Shown: positions 44,915 to 55,980, counted from the stretch's first letter. The stretch: DNA of 64,000 bases from Siphonodentalium dalli (GCA_032622095.1 CP136062.1:145272089-145336088); one strand, 5' to 3'. Program-made: numbers and translations. The notes: generated by a model not told the origin, from the sequence alone.

Positions 44915-44927
44915 AACGCTCTTTATT
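44915..44927 (-). repeat. AATAAAGAGCGTT motif
   Basis: Perfect 13-mer in reverse orientation. One of about a dozen in the window. Confidence 0.6.
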
Positions 44928-45028
44928 ATATTACATGTTGTAGACTATGGGATCCCTGTGTTTCATCAGATGTGATATTCTCTATCAGTTCAATATGTAT
45001 TTGTGAAGCATATATATTACGTATATAC

Positions 45029-45240
45029 GTGTATACATGTCATTCATGTATTTATCTACTTTTGTCACCGAGAATAACAATCAATTACAAAGTATAAATT
45101 TATGTGGATCTAAACAATATTACATATAGATTACATGTAGGTGTATACATGTCATTCATTTATTTATTTACTTTAATCACTGAGAATATAGCAATCAAAT
45201 ACAAAGTATAAATTGAGGTGGATGTGAACAATATTAAGTC
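45029..45240 (+). repeat. Tandem duplication, 112 bp period
   Basis: GTATACATGTCATTCAT starts at 45031 and 45143. Both units go through GAGAATA…CAATCAA…TACAAAGTATAAATT and end AACAATATTA. A shorter ~41 base doublet (GGGTA(G/C)GTAATGACTT(G/A)TATCGACC) lies at 45347-45415. Confidence 0.7.
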
Positions 45241-45415
45241 GCTTTAATATTAAAGAACATTTCTTCAACAGCTGTCCGGAAACTGAATAATTTATAAATA
45301 TCTGTCACTTCAGTAAGTCCTTCCTGTGCATTTAATGTTTGTGTGCGGGTAGGTAATGACTTGTATCGACCAATGTCTGTGTGTGGGTACGTAATGACTT
45401 ATATCGACCTATCTT

Positions 45416-45884
45416 GATCCCTGGAACGTGAAAACATAGAGCAATTACGAGGTATAATGCTAGGCCATAAGGTTATACGTCTCTTTAAGTCTGAGGCGTT
45501 AGAATTACACTGTCAACGACATTCGTAACCATCACGGATAACGTCAGATTAGCAATACCGTACCGACGTTCCAATAAACCCATATCCGATGATAATTGCG
45601 GGCAGTCGACTGTTTCTCAGATATTTCAGTTTCTATGGAAACGGCTGAGTTCTTCATAATGCAATTCCCAGTATACGGAGCTGTAGCTCTGCTCTCTCGT
45701 CTATAGTGGATCTCTAGGATAAATATCGAACTAGCGCGCGTCGTCCCATCTCCCAAACGAATGTCTGTTTCCCAAACTCATCATACACCAGTTCCATTCA
45801 CTCTAACGCCGTTAAGTGTCTGCAATCTATGATACGAGACGGAACTTTCTTCGTCGTGCAATTTTAGAACATGCAGCCGAGTGA
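45416..45884. other. Spacer before candidate exon
   Basis: No repeat or gene recognised. If the candidate exon at 45885 is real, a promoter or 5' UTR could lie here. No TATA box is clear. Confidence 0.3.
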
Positions 45885-46066
45885 ATGGGGCACTGCTCTG
45901 AGTGCCACGCGTGGCTTAATGATGATACATATCACACATGTAGCCAAAATGGTTTATTGAAGACTTGGCGTAATGCATCGCCAGACAAAGGCATTTTGGC
46001 GATAAACGATGACGGTGCACACACAACTGGACAAATTAACAGATTAATTGGAATTATCCTAACCCG
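45885..46066 (+). CDS. Candidate coding exon 1 of an unrecognised gene
   Basis: A frame opened by an ATG directly after an in-frame TGA encodes about 60 residues with HCSECHAWLNDDTYHTC (C-x2-C…H-x-C, possibly metal-binding), then GLLKTWRNASPDKGILAIND. The frame ends at CG|GTGAGT, a consensus splice donor, leaving two nucleotides of a codon. Those join in phase with the candidate exon at 46471. Codon-like composition (GC richer than the flanks) supports coding. I recognise no family; no signal peptide is visible. The true 5' end may lie upstream. Confidence 0.4.
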
Positions 46067-46470
46067 GTGAGTACTGTATATTATGCTGTATATAGAAATA
46101 AATTTCGACCTTACACGTACCCACCTAGAGGTGTTGTTTCAAACATTTAAAGTGTTAAATAATATTAAATATATAGTTATTGTATTGTAGATATTTAATT
46201 TATCTGAACTACTGGTGTTAAAATAAGTTTCATTGAACTAGCGGTGAATAAATTGCTATTCGTTCAAACTGTCTACTGTTTATGATATTGAACTCGTATC
46301 CTATCATTTTACTACCAATGAACTACTAAGAGCGGACTTGAACACACTTCCAACTGCTGTTCATCAATTATCTACGTTCCGCGGTTCATATTCCAGAGCA
46401 TACCATGTTAGTGAGTTTACCCAGGTAAAAAGTCCCCCCGTTCGCATGACATAATTATTAATATTAGTAG

Positions 46471-46633
46471 AATTACTCATACATGTATGCCACCTTACCC
46501 ATACAATGAAGCTACATGTATGGCGCGTGCAACCACTGTATCCATGCAACGTGGTTACATGTACATCTATGGCTGGTGTACGCAAATGCACAATTGGCAA
46601 ACAGTCCAGAAGCAAATGGGCCAATTTTATGGG
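46471..46633 (+). CDS. Candidate coding exon 2 of the same gene
   Basis: Starts after ATTAGTAG at 46470. Its first base completes the codon left by the donor at 46066, and 54 in-frame codons follow without a stop up to GGG|GTAAGT, a strong donor. The peptide contains THTCMPPYPYNEATC and QRGYMYIYGWCTQMHNW, with spaced cysteines and aromatics, so perhaps an extracellular or metal-binding module. Phase compatibility with the upstream frame is the main evidence. The next exon should begin in phase 0; I could not identify it. A ~1.6 kb TIR element sits 113 bases downstream, in the presumed intron. Confidence 0.45.
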
Positions 46634-46680
46634 GTAAGTAAAATTATCTGTTTAAGTTTTTCTCAGCGGATTGTGGTTCT

Positions 46681-46695
46681 GGGGGGGGGGGGGGG
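46681..46695 (+). other. Poly-G run in presumed intron
   Basis: A run of about 15 G. Typical of this window, where long G or C runs recur. Confidence 0.6.
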
Positions 46696-46884
46696 AGCAT
46701 GTACTTCAATTTCTGGGTGGGCGTGGATTTCACACCCTTGAACATTTCCTAGAATCCAAGATGGCATCCAACATGGCCGACGTGTTGCAAAATATGAACT
46801 AAGTCAGTTGAATCCATTTTGTTGGAGACAATAATTTATATAATATATACAAGTGTATACATTGTTGGGATGCTATTACATTGT

Positions 46885-47405
46885 ACTACATTTTACATGA
46901 AACATTGGCTAGCCTATATTCAACCACAGGCTGCTGAATAAATGTTAGTTCAGGGTCAACGAAACCCGGTATGCGCTGATATCTAAACTCACGCAAGGCT
47001 CGATGTTGTCATCTGATCGTGTGTGAGAGATAATTGAATGTCATGATAGCACGTTACATTGTACCGGCAGCACAATGCATCTTCCTTTGATGATGCGGAG
47101 ACCAAATTATCTCCCTGATCTACTAAGGCATGGCAACATTTTACAGGAAACATTGGCTAGCCTATATTGAACCAGAGGCTACTGAATAAATATTAGTTCA
47201 AGGTCATATGGCTAACGATACCCGGTATGCGCTAATATCTAAACTCATGCAAGTTTCGATGCTGTCATCTGAACGTGTGTGAGTGATAATTGAATGTCAC
47301 GATAGCACGTTGCATTGTACCGGCAGCACAATACATCTTCCTTTGATGATGCTGATATCAAATTATCTCCCTGATCTACTAAGGTATGGCAACATTTTAA
47401 GCTGT
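46885..47405 (+). repeat. Tandem duplication, 248 bp period, inside the TIR element
   Basis: AACATTGGCTAGCCTATATT starts at 46901 and 47149. Both copies run through CCCGGTATGCGCT, GATAGCACGTT(A/G)CATTGTACC and TTATCTCCCTGATCTACTAA. Copies are about 90 percent alike by eye. Confidence 0.75.
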
Positions 47406-48229
47406 ACATCTTTTGGAACTCTGGACATATCCATTTCAATTAGTCTCATACTTACTCATACCGGGATATCATTGCCCAAAAGACAAGTATGAAATAATTG
47501 CCATGTACATAGGATTAAGTTTAACCACGTCAGTGTGCACCAATCATTTTATCGTCATAAACTGATTGTGCTTCTCCGCATAGATGAGGTCAAGGTACTA
47601 AATTATCCAAAGGTTACATCTTGAATAAATGAAATATAGCGCGAGAGTCACTGTTCTTCTACAATATGTATATCTCACACCGTATGTGCATGTAATTTCA
47701 CATGTTCACATTGTCTTCTGTTGTGTCCTATTTAAATTGTTTATTTTTAATGTATCTAATACTCGTTAGTCAATTCCATGCATCTATCAGTCATGACATG
47801 CAGGCGCATAATGTTCCATAAATTTTCTGCCATTTGACTGCCATCATAAACCATAGCAACCGTTTCATGCCCTAATGAGATTGCATTTTATAGGCAATAC
47901 AACTCACACTCGCTTTCCTGCAAATCTTCATTTCACATTAAAATATGGCCAGGAACCAATATTGAGTTTTTGGGAAAATTTCATACCACGTTTTGTAAGA
48001 TCAATTTTGTTAGGGATTGGAAGTTGCTGAGACTAAAAGAACACAATTTCGTACTGAGGAAATGGTCATATTATATGAATAATAAGAAAACCCGGCACAA
48101 TTTGCAGCCAGTCCAAAACAATAGGAACGGATACGAGTGGGGGGAAAAAAACTGTTCCCATTATGGTCACAATTTTTTGCAGCCATCTTTCTAACTGAGT
48201 GACAATGTTCCCTACAAACAGTAGTATAA
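47406..48229. other. Interior of the TIR element, non-coding
   Basis: No ORF with a recognisable domain. Frames of 74-97 codons overlap on both strands near 47970-48290 and are unconvincing. Confidence 0.4.
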
Positions 48230-48491
48230 TGTAATAGCATCCATATAATATATAAATATTTGTACATTTGATGAAATATAGTTTCAAACAAAACAGATTA
48301 AACTGACTTAGTTCATATTATATACTACGGCGGCCATGTTGGACGCCATCTTGGATTATAGGACATGATCCAGGGTGAGAATTCTGCACCCACCTGGACA
48401 TTGATGTCACACCATCCAGAATCACAATCCATAGAGAACAAAACATTGACAGATAATTTTCACTTCACCTCTGTTGCTCTCGGACCATGTA

Positions 48492-48891
48492 TTAACCCTT
48501 TACCCAACAGAAGGGCCCTGTGCCAATGCATTCTCTTATATATGCGAGTCGACCATAGGTCGCCTCGCATATATAAGAGAATGCATTGGCTTAACACATT
48601 AAAAATTATAAAATTGTTAAAGAATGTAAGAACAAATGGTAAAAAGTGTTAAAAAAAGATTGTTTTTATGCCAATGCATTCTCTTATATATGCGAGGCGA
48701 CCTATGGTCGACTCGCATATATAAGAGAATGCATTGGCACAGGGCATAACTGTAACCATCACAATGTGGTCAAGGAGCCGGTTCCAATGATATCCATATT
48801 TGCATGGTTCTATTGAGACAGACCGAAGATATTTTAGGCTGTTGAAGCTTTATTTGGCCGGTTTTGGCCGGTTTGTTGGGTAAAGGGTTAA
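48492..48891 (+). mobile_element. TTAA-flanked nested-hairpin MITE, copy 1 (piggyBac-like)
   Basis: Exactly 400 bases from TTAA to TTAA, with TIR CCCTTTACCCAACA at the left and TGTTGGGTAAAGGG at the right. A TTAA duplication with CCCTTT-type ends is characteristic of piggyBac (established). It contains two 69-nt hairpins, 48522-48590 and 48670-48738. Each has 33-base arms, a single mismatch and a 3-base loop, and the second is the exact reverse complement of the first. The right third holds a GGCCGGTTTTGGCCGGTTT block. No coding capacity. Confidence 0.8.
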
Positions 48892-48895
48892 CTGT

Positions 48896-49070
48896 GGGCA
48901 TATCACGTTTGTCGTTTATCAGTAGCTTATCGGAGGTTGGTGCTATCTGTGTGCAGTGGAGTGACTCGTCAGACGCCAGTGTAATTTGGCCTCAGCGGTC
49001 GATGATTACTCCACCACTAAAACTAACAACGTCGTGGTATGGCACACCAAATAAAACGTCGATAACTCGT
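48896..49070 (+). mobile_element. Diverged SINE body (copy 3)
   Basis: Matches the central part of the SINE at 5415-5710 (blocks GTTTGTC, GGAGGTTGGTG, GTGCAGTGGA, CCTCAGCG, CCACCACTAAAACTAACAACGTCGTG) with extra bases inserted. The tRNA-like head is missing. A MITE ends five bases upstream. Confidence 0.55.
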
Positions 49071-49751
49071 GATAAAACACCATATTGGTTTTTTATTGTC
49101 AGAATTTACATATCTCTCCATGGTGTGTTTGCACAATTAAGAGATGGCTTAAGTTAACCATTGGTAGCCATGGTAATCTTTTCAAACACTAAAATTCTTA
49201 CAGTAAAAGAACTACATTTTTTAACTAGATGATCCATTTAAAAGCTAGTGAAGGGTTAACTAGTGCAAATATTGGCTTAATGTGTAAGATAAGTCACCGT
49301 TCGTGGAATTCGGCACACAACTTCCTGAATGACAATTCATGGGTTTCAAGACAATAGCAATGTATCCTACCAAAATTAATAAATTTGAACTAATAACACC
49401 GTGATTGTACGGGTAACAATATCTTCATTCGGGTTTTGCGATAATTACGCTCTCGTTCAATTCATTTAAATTGGTATAACTATTTTTATTTTCTGTTAAA
49501 AAATCAAAGCATGTCACCTATATTTCGGACTGAATATATCCCTTTGATAATGAACTAAACGATGTCCAGTTTACTATGAATGCAGATCGGTGGAATGAAG
49601 ACTTTTAAATGTCCAGCTAAAGGAACTAACCGTTCCATGTTCCATGAGGGTCGAAATATTATTCACCTCAGCTCCATCTTAATATACCAACGAGTCTTTG
49701 ATATACGTTTGTTGCTGCATTAAAGACATATTATGTACTTGCTCGGGTGCG
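49071..49751. other. Spacer between MITE copies
   Basis: No gene or repeat recognised. Confidence 0.4.
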
Positions 49752-50151
49752 TTAACCCTTTACCCAACAGAAGGGCCCTGTGCCAATGCATTCTCTTATA
49801 TATGCGAGTCGACCATAGGTCGCCTCGCATATATAAGAGAATGCATTGGCTTAACACATTAAAAATTATAAAATTGTTAAAGAATGTAAGAAAAAATGGT
49901 AAAAAGTGTTAAAAAAAGATTTTTTTTAGGCCAATGCATTCTCTTATATATGCGAGGCGACCTATGGTCGACTCGCATATATAAGAGAATGCATTGGCAC
50001 AGGGCATAACTGTAACTATCACAATGTGGTCAAGGAGCCGGTTCCAATGATATCCATATTTGTATGGTTCTATTGAGACAGACCGAAGATACTTTAGGCT
50101 GTTGAAGCTTTATTTGGCCGGTTTTGGCCGTTTTGTTGGGTAAAGGGTTAA
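49752..50151 (+). mobile_element. TTAA-flanked nested-hairpin MITE, copy 2
   Basis: Also exactly 400 bases and nearly identical to copy 1 (differences include AGAACAAA/AGAAAAAA and GATATTTT/GATACTTT). Hairpins at 49782-49850 and 49930-49998. Same orientation as copy 1, 860 bases away. High identity implies recent activity. Confidence 0.8.
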
Positions 50152-50164
50152 ACTGTTAAGTTCG

Positions 50165-50490
50165 TATTCAGGCAGTATGCCAACTGGAGGAATGTACTAT
50201 TCTACTACTTCGCCGGAAATCTCAAGCAGATCGACCGTACCACTTCATAGAAAACACCATCTGAACTATGTTCAATTGTAAATTTTAATTCTCGATTCGG
50301 GACGCAACTGTCGATAAACTAACGAAAATTGTTTCGACATCGAGAGTCACTGAATTTAATGTATATATAAGAAAAACGGCGTGTGTTATTAATTTTTATA
50401 TACTATTTGTAAAAATAACTACTTTGAGCAAGATTATACTCCATTTCTGTTTGATCACCCTACCGGAGTGTTTCACATCACTTTAAAGAA
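50165..50490 (+). repeat. Dispersed repeat family B, copy 2
   Basis: Reverse complement of 6000-6350. Ends in GGAGTGTTTCACATCACTTTAA, like the sequence into whose TTAA the third MITE inserted at 54612. Confidence 0.6.
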
Positions 50491-50775
50491 CCAGTGCCAG
50501 TGCACTCTTATATACATTGTATGGGAGTCTCCCAGCATATGGAGCCTCGCATATATAAGAGGATGCACTGGCTTACAAAGTAAAGGTAAATATTGTTAGG
50601 CCAACATGTTCTCTTATATATACGAGGCTCCCTATATACGAGACTCACTATTATATAAGAGGATGCACTGGCATACAAACTAAAGGTAAATATTGTTAGG
50701 CCAATGTGATCTCTTATATATACGAGGCTCCCTATTGGGGACTCGCATATATAAGAGAATGCATTGACACACATG
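50491..50775 (+). repeat. Array of three diverged hairpins related to the MITE stems
   Basis: Three consecutive hairpins have stems like CTCTTATATATACGAGGCTCC versus GAGACTC…TATATAAGAG and ends CCAGTGC…GCACTGGC, separated by a TAAAGGTAAATATTGTTAGG linker. The stem core (CTCTTATATATNCGAG) is shared with the TTAA-flanked MITEs but the rest is diverged. The set looks like an older relative amplified in tandem. Confidence 0.65.
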
Positions 50776-51940
50776 CATGGTTTTCGCAAAATTTCAGGAA
50801 GCTGCAATCATGGAAGGGCTAAACTGTGTCAGCTATTAATTTTTCGTTTAAAAGCACGTCTGCATCTTGCTGTTGGTCGCACTTAGGCGGCCACAGTCTG
50901 GATCAACAAAGACAAAGAGAAAATAATCGATTAATACGATGAGATATAATTAAGTTTGTGAACTAATACACAGCGTGAGTTAGATACCATGCGGGAGTAG
51001 ATGGTGAAAGCGGATTATTTTCATCGTGCGGTTTCGATCTATATATAGCGTAGGATATATAACCAGGGTTCGCGAATTGTTGGACCAAATAGACGTGACA
51101 TCAGAATCAGAAAACCGCGACGTCTTGTTCGCGGGTTGAAATTATCACTCCACGTTTTAAAGATTCCCTGTCCAATCTGACACGATAAATCCACCATCTG
51201 TACGATTTCTATACCAGAACATAATTATAGTTATGCCAACTTTCAAAATACCAAGTTTTGGAATCATCCTAGCATCATACTGGAATCATACTCGATTATT
51301 ATAGTTAACTAAACTATGATAATATAGTTCAGGATGTGCCAGAAGTGAGCCCTATACTATAAAACACAATTCTTGTAGTGCATGTATGACAGTTATTTAA
51401 AAAAATTAATTTCTAATTTTGTTATACAAAATCTGTGTTTTATACATGTAGTGTTCAACTGAATTTTGCCAGTATATTTCTTTTATTGTTGATAAATTGG
51501 GATTCAGCATATTCCAATAACATGTTGAAAGTGCCAATATATTCCAATAATATTAAGAAAGTGCCAGTAAATATACAACACGAGATTCTGGAGGTTCAAC
51601 TATAATGTAATTAACATACGAATAAATAAATAAGTCGTTCACTTGTCGATGGCATATTCCAACAAGCGAACGGAGCAAGAAATTGATGTACTGCATGACC
51701 TACCACTTCACCTCATATATCTCCACCTCTCAACCTCTCCACCGTCTCTCTCTTTTTTTGTTCAATGTTTTATTGCCCGTAAATCACATACAAGTATAAT
51801 GCGACAATAGAGCCATATATATATGAAAAACATAACACATTCAATGTCAAGAGGTGCAGACAAGAGGGACACACATACATGCGCACATATACATATACAT
51901 ACATATATACACAAATACATATGCATATACACATACACCG
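50776..51940. other. Non-coding stretch
   Basis: No gene recognised. A short tandem pair (TATTCCAATAA…AAGTGCCA) lies near 51510-51575. Confidence 0.4.

Positions 51941-51999
<59 letters not shown>
51941..51999 (+). repeat. (TC)n microsatellite
   Basis: Almost uninterrupted TC dinucleotides. It is preceded by an ACATATACATA-rich tract from 51860. The Arg/Glu-repeat ORF on the minus strand is spurious. Confidence 0.9.
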
Positions 52000-52380
52000 G
52001 GCCCATCACGCACTCCACATATCTTCCTAACTGTTCCACACCTTAGTTCACTCACTTTAATTATTTGTTACTTTGATCGTGTCACTTCTGTTTGTCAACA
52101 TTCTTATGTTATATCTGTGTTGGAAGAGGAGGGACATTAAGTTCACTTATCCCCAATGCTATTGTCATGTAAGATAAATACAATTTATTAAACTCCGTGT
52201 GCCAATAAGTCTTCATTTACAACGACGAGAAATGATGTGGATGTACCATTACGGCGAGCTATCGATTTACTGGCATTCACTTGAATATAAAATTATTTGC
52301 ATTTGGAGGAGAATGGAGGGTCTTAATGTTCCATCTTTAGAAGTCGATATTACTAGATGTGATTGTGGCGATTTACAGTA
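52000..52380. other. Non-coding stretch
   Basis: No gene recognised. Frames of 62-105 codons overlap on opposite strands. Confidence 0.4.
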
Positions 52381-52912
52381 TTTAAAGATACGGGCGGCGT
52401 TGGTGGTGGGTATGCTGTTAAAATATTCAGCTCCGTCAAAAACCGCCATAAACAAAAAGAATAGTAAAATATAGACATACTTTGTTCTTATACCAATCAG
52501 AAATATGACATAAACTGCATGTTATAGTCAAATGTTTTTCCTTTGTTATGTAAACAAAAGCAAAAAACGTTACAGAACCTGGCTTTTGTTTATATCCGGA
52601 TAGGGTGAACATAAAGAGCGTTATTTGTTACTGATTTCCTGATATGGAAATAATAAAGAGCGTTCATATCATTTGTGTGTGACTAACCAATAGAATTGCG
52701 CTGTGTTATGTAAACAGAAGCAAAACTTCTGTAACACGAGCAGGTTCTTGTTTACGTACACCATCGTACGTCTTGGCGACAATACACTATTTTACGCGCT
52801 GATTATGTTTGGCATATGAACAAAACTATATATATTTTAATATTCCTTCTGTTGATGGCGATTTGAACAAATATGAATATTTCTGCAACGAACGCTGCCC
52901 GTGCCTTTAAAG
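52381..52912 (+). mobile_element. MITE-like element, family A, copy 2
   Basis: Starts TTTAAAGATACGGGCGGCG and ends with the inverse CGCTGCCCGTGCCTTTAAAG, so TIRs of about 19 bases. Two AATAAAGAGCGTT motifs (52611 in a 12-base form, and 52652) lie ~40 bases apart as in copy 1. Internal blocks match 20090-20588 (CAAAAACCGCCATAAAC/CAAAAACCCCCACAAAC and others). Confidence 0.7.
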
Positions 52913-53060
52913 ACATGTTTTGGACTTATTTCATTATATAAAAACAATCAGTTAGTATCCAAACACTTTCACCACTGGAAGAATGTATAGCAAAGAACTA
53001 TGATTGTCAAAATTCCAACCACATGGATTGTAGAATATTTACGACTTAATTCGGGTCGCC

Positions 53061-54432
53061 TTAGGGTGGATACACACATGCATGTAATGTCTGTATGTAA
53101 AATACATGTATTTTACATGGCCACACCAATAATTGACAAAATTAATCACCTGCGCGCGAGAGATCAATTTCACCAGTGAGTAGTTATAAGCCATTATCAA
53201 ACAAACTGCCATCAAGAAATTTCAGGCCAGTCATAAACATGTCTTCTTTCATGGATGCCGAAATGAGTAATTCTTGTCTGATATATGTTGCTGTTTTTCA
53301 CGAGTTATAATTCATTCCGAAAAGTGGATTAGAGCCGGTCGATTTTATACTTGATTTGTGTCTGTCATTTCTTGGAAACAGGGTCATCCAAAACAGAAAT
53401 AAAATATGCAGAATTCTTTTATAGGATGATACCGGCTTGTTCATATTTCTCAGATAATTTTGAGAGCGAGCTCATGTGATAACATTAATTCAATTGGGAT
53501 TGCAAATATTCATTAGCGCCAACAAATAATGCAGGTACAGCGTTGAAATTAAAAAAGTGACACCCCCCCCCCATTTATATATATGTTTCTCAAGCCAAAA
53601 TGTTGAACAAGCTCCTACCTGTCACAAGCTTGAATTATAACATTTTCTACCATAATCCATGATTGGGGGAGGGGCTGGTTCTCGAAAGCTTCCAATAACT
53701 AAGGGAGTTAATTGAATGTATCAGCCGGGATTATCTGGGCAAGAATTACAATATAATGTTTTACATAAATATTCCATAGTTGTAAATTTTGCGTATACAT
53801 GTATAACTGTATAACACAAGAGATGAAAGGTGACGTAGTTGGGAACTCGTAGCTAGGCAACCCTTTCGCCGAATGAAGACAAACAGCAACACCATGCATT
53901 CAAATTTAAAGCTGTATAATATGTTCATAATTATATGAATAGCATAAATTGCTGCATATTAGATTAATCACTCGTAGAAAACAGACACGACAGACATGAC
54001 TTCGATATGTATAAAGCAGGGTGTCAGGACTCAGTGTGCTGCGTGCACACCCCCCCCCCCCCGTCGAGGAAATATGCAATGGTGAATTCGGTAGCTTCTG
54101 GGTTAATATAGCTCCCCGTGTATGTTGGGGGTCATAGCCCCCTGCGTTGTGGAAGAGGCCATCACTGGTATTAACATCAATAGAATACTGACAATGATTT
54201 AAACAGAACGTCAACCATTTCAGTTATCGCGCGAATAATTATTTTAAGCGGCCTGACGACTTCGTCCCTGTCAACGGCTCTTCGGCGGTTCAGAGTTTAA
54301 CTCACTGTGGTCAAACACAGTCGCAATGATTGGGTTGTCAGCGGACACATATTACACGGTGTGTATGATCCATGTAAAACTCCAAATACACGATATTTAC
54401 AGAGATTACATGCATGTGTGTATCCACCCTAA
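53061..54432. mobile_element. TIR DNA element, ~1.37 kb, non-autonomous
   Basis: TTAGGGTGGATACACACATG followed by CATGTAATGTCTGTA at the left is mirrored at the right (…TACATGCATGTGTGTATCCACCCTAA). The TIRs span about 60 bases with gaps. The left TIR ends in a 24-base perfect palindrome at 53095-53118 (ATGTAAAATACATGTATTTTACAT spelled across the dyad). No transposase. C runs lie near 53562 and 54050. Confidence 0.65.
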
Positions 54433-54611
54433 CTGGGCATAAACATTACCGTAATGATTTCGCGAACAATATAGTCACTGGGTGTAATTCGTTTATAACA
54501 ATGACGCTGATTTCTGACTATTTGAATATCAATTTTATGAAAATAACTTATTTTGGCATGCTTATTTGTAATTCCGCCCGGGAACACACCAGTGGAGTGT
54601 TTCACGTCACT

Positions 54612-54969
54612 TTAACCCTTTACCCAACAGACCGGCCAAAACCGGCCAAATAAAGCTTCAACAGCCTAAAATATCTTCGGCCTGTCTCAATAGAACCATA
54701 CAAATATGGATATCATTGGAACCGGCTCCTTGACCACATTGTGATAGTTACAGTTATGCCCTGTGCCAATGCATTCTCTTATATATGCGAGTCGACCATA
54801 GGTCGCCTCGCATATATAAGAGAATGCATTGGCCTAAAAAAAAAATTGTTTTAACACTTTTTACCATTTTTTCTTACATTCTTTAACAATTTTATAATTT
54901 TTGATGTGTCGACTCGCATATATAAGAGAATGCATTGGCACAGGGGCGTTCTGTTGGGTAAAGGGTTAA
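54612..54969 (-). mobile_element. TTAA-flanked nested-hairpin MITE, copy 3 (truncated hairpin)
   Basis: 358 bases from TTAA to TTAA in inverted orientation to copies 1 and 2. One hairpin is complete (54765-54833). The other has lost one arm and loop; only 54909-54939 remains. TIRs are intact. Inserted at the TTAA end of a family B-like GGAGTGTTTCACGTCACTTTAA segment. Confidence 0.8.
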
Positions 54970-55980
54970 ATTATTTTATAGGTTTATAGTACTCGACAAA
55001 TTCTATGCGGCTCAAGTCACCGTAATTGTAATTGTTTATTATAGGCCCATTGTTACGAATAACTTCAAAGTGTGTAACGCTACACAAATGGAGTCATATT
55101 CCAACCAGACTGAACCTCGATCGATCGAAGTTATCACCAAATTATCAATCCGTTGTCGTTATCACCTCGATAGCAGATCCCTGATGTGCTTGAGTCACGC
55201 TAAACTGCTCGAGAACTGTCACGTCACGCCAATTTAAAGATTCGAGCGCACACGATAATTAGTTTGTCCGACCTCGCTCATGGCAGTTTATTGCAAACTA
55301 ATCACAGACGATTTAACTATATTCCAAGTTCCTGGAAGGCCCAGATTGCGATATTAGATATGCGTACCGGTTACGTATCAGCGTGATGCGGAAAGCGAAT
55401 ATTGCGAGCTGATACGTCACACAGAGACATGCGTGCGGTCGGGTGGTTTGCTGTTTATACTAGGGGCGTGAGGGGTTGGAACGTACAGTTATACCTCGTA
55501 AATGCTCGATTATGTCACATTCCGATCTGTTTCCGGGGAACATTCTATATATCGATAATTACGCTAAGGCTAAACGCTTGTATATATGGACTTTATATGC
55601 CGTGGAACGACTTTCTAAAGTATTGTGATTTAGAAAATATTCGGGTACCGACAGCACGAAACTATAAAGAGCGTTAATTTTGTTTATTCATTTTCTGATA
55701 TCGTATGAAAACATAACGTTTACCTGACTCCTGTGTAACCATGCAATCGAGAATAACTGGAGAATTCCTACGTCTTCAGTATAAGTTGTTTTATAGATTA
55801 TATCAGGTCTATGTATAATATAGAAATTGCGGGAAATATAGGATTAGACGCATACTCGGAGACTTTCTGAAGGGATTGCGATTGGTCAGCATTTTAAACA
55901 GCTGGACGTGTATTCTTCTTCTCGTTAAAGTACGAATCCCTGAAGTAGAATTACAACTAGATTATTGTCGCACTTCATGC
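54970..55980. other. Non-coding stretch
   Basis: No gene recognised. ATAAAGAGCGTT lies at 55664-55675. The 91-codon frame at 55402-55677 has no recognisable domain. Confidence 0.4.

Larger units (their letters stand above)
46747..48363. mobile_element. TIR DNA element, ~1.6 kb, non-autonomous
   Basis: The left end (46747-46880) reads AATCCAAGATGGC(A/G)TCCAAC, ATGGCCG, AATATGAACTAAGTCAGTT and GGATGCTATTACATT. It is mirrored at the right (48230-48360), giving TIRs of about 130-150 bases. The interior contains a 248-bp tandem duplication and no transposase. ACAT occurs on each flank but a target duplication is not certain. Confidence 0.65.

Noticed and set aside
48522-48738. Hairpin repeats as a CRISPR array or rho-independent terminators
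   Set aside because: Eukaryotic context, repeats within TTAA-flanked transposons, no spacers of uniform size and no cas genes.
51770-52140. Arg/Glu-repeat and Ser/Leu-repeat proteins over 51.8-52.1 kb and 55.9-56.1 kb
   Set aside because: Direct translations of (TC)n microsatellites.
53061-53066. Telomeric repeat at TTAGGG
   Set aside because: A single hexamer at the edge of a TIR, with no tandem array.
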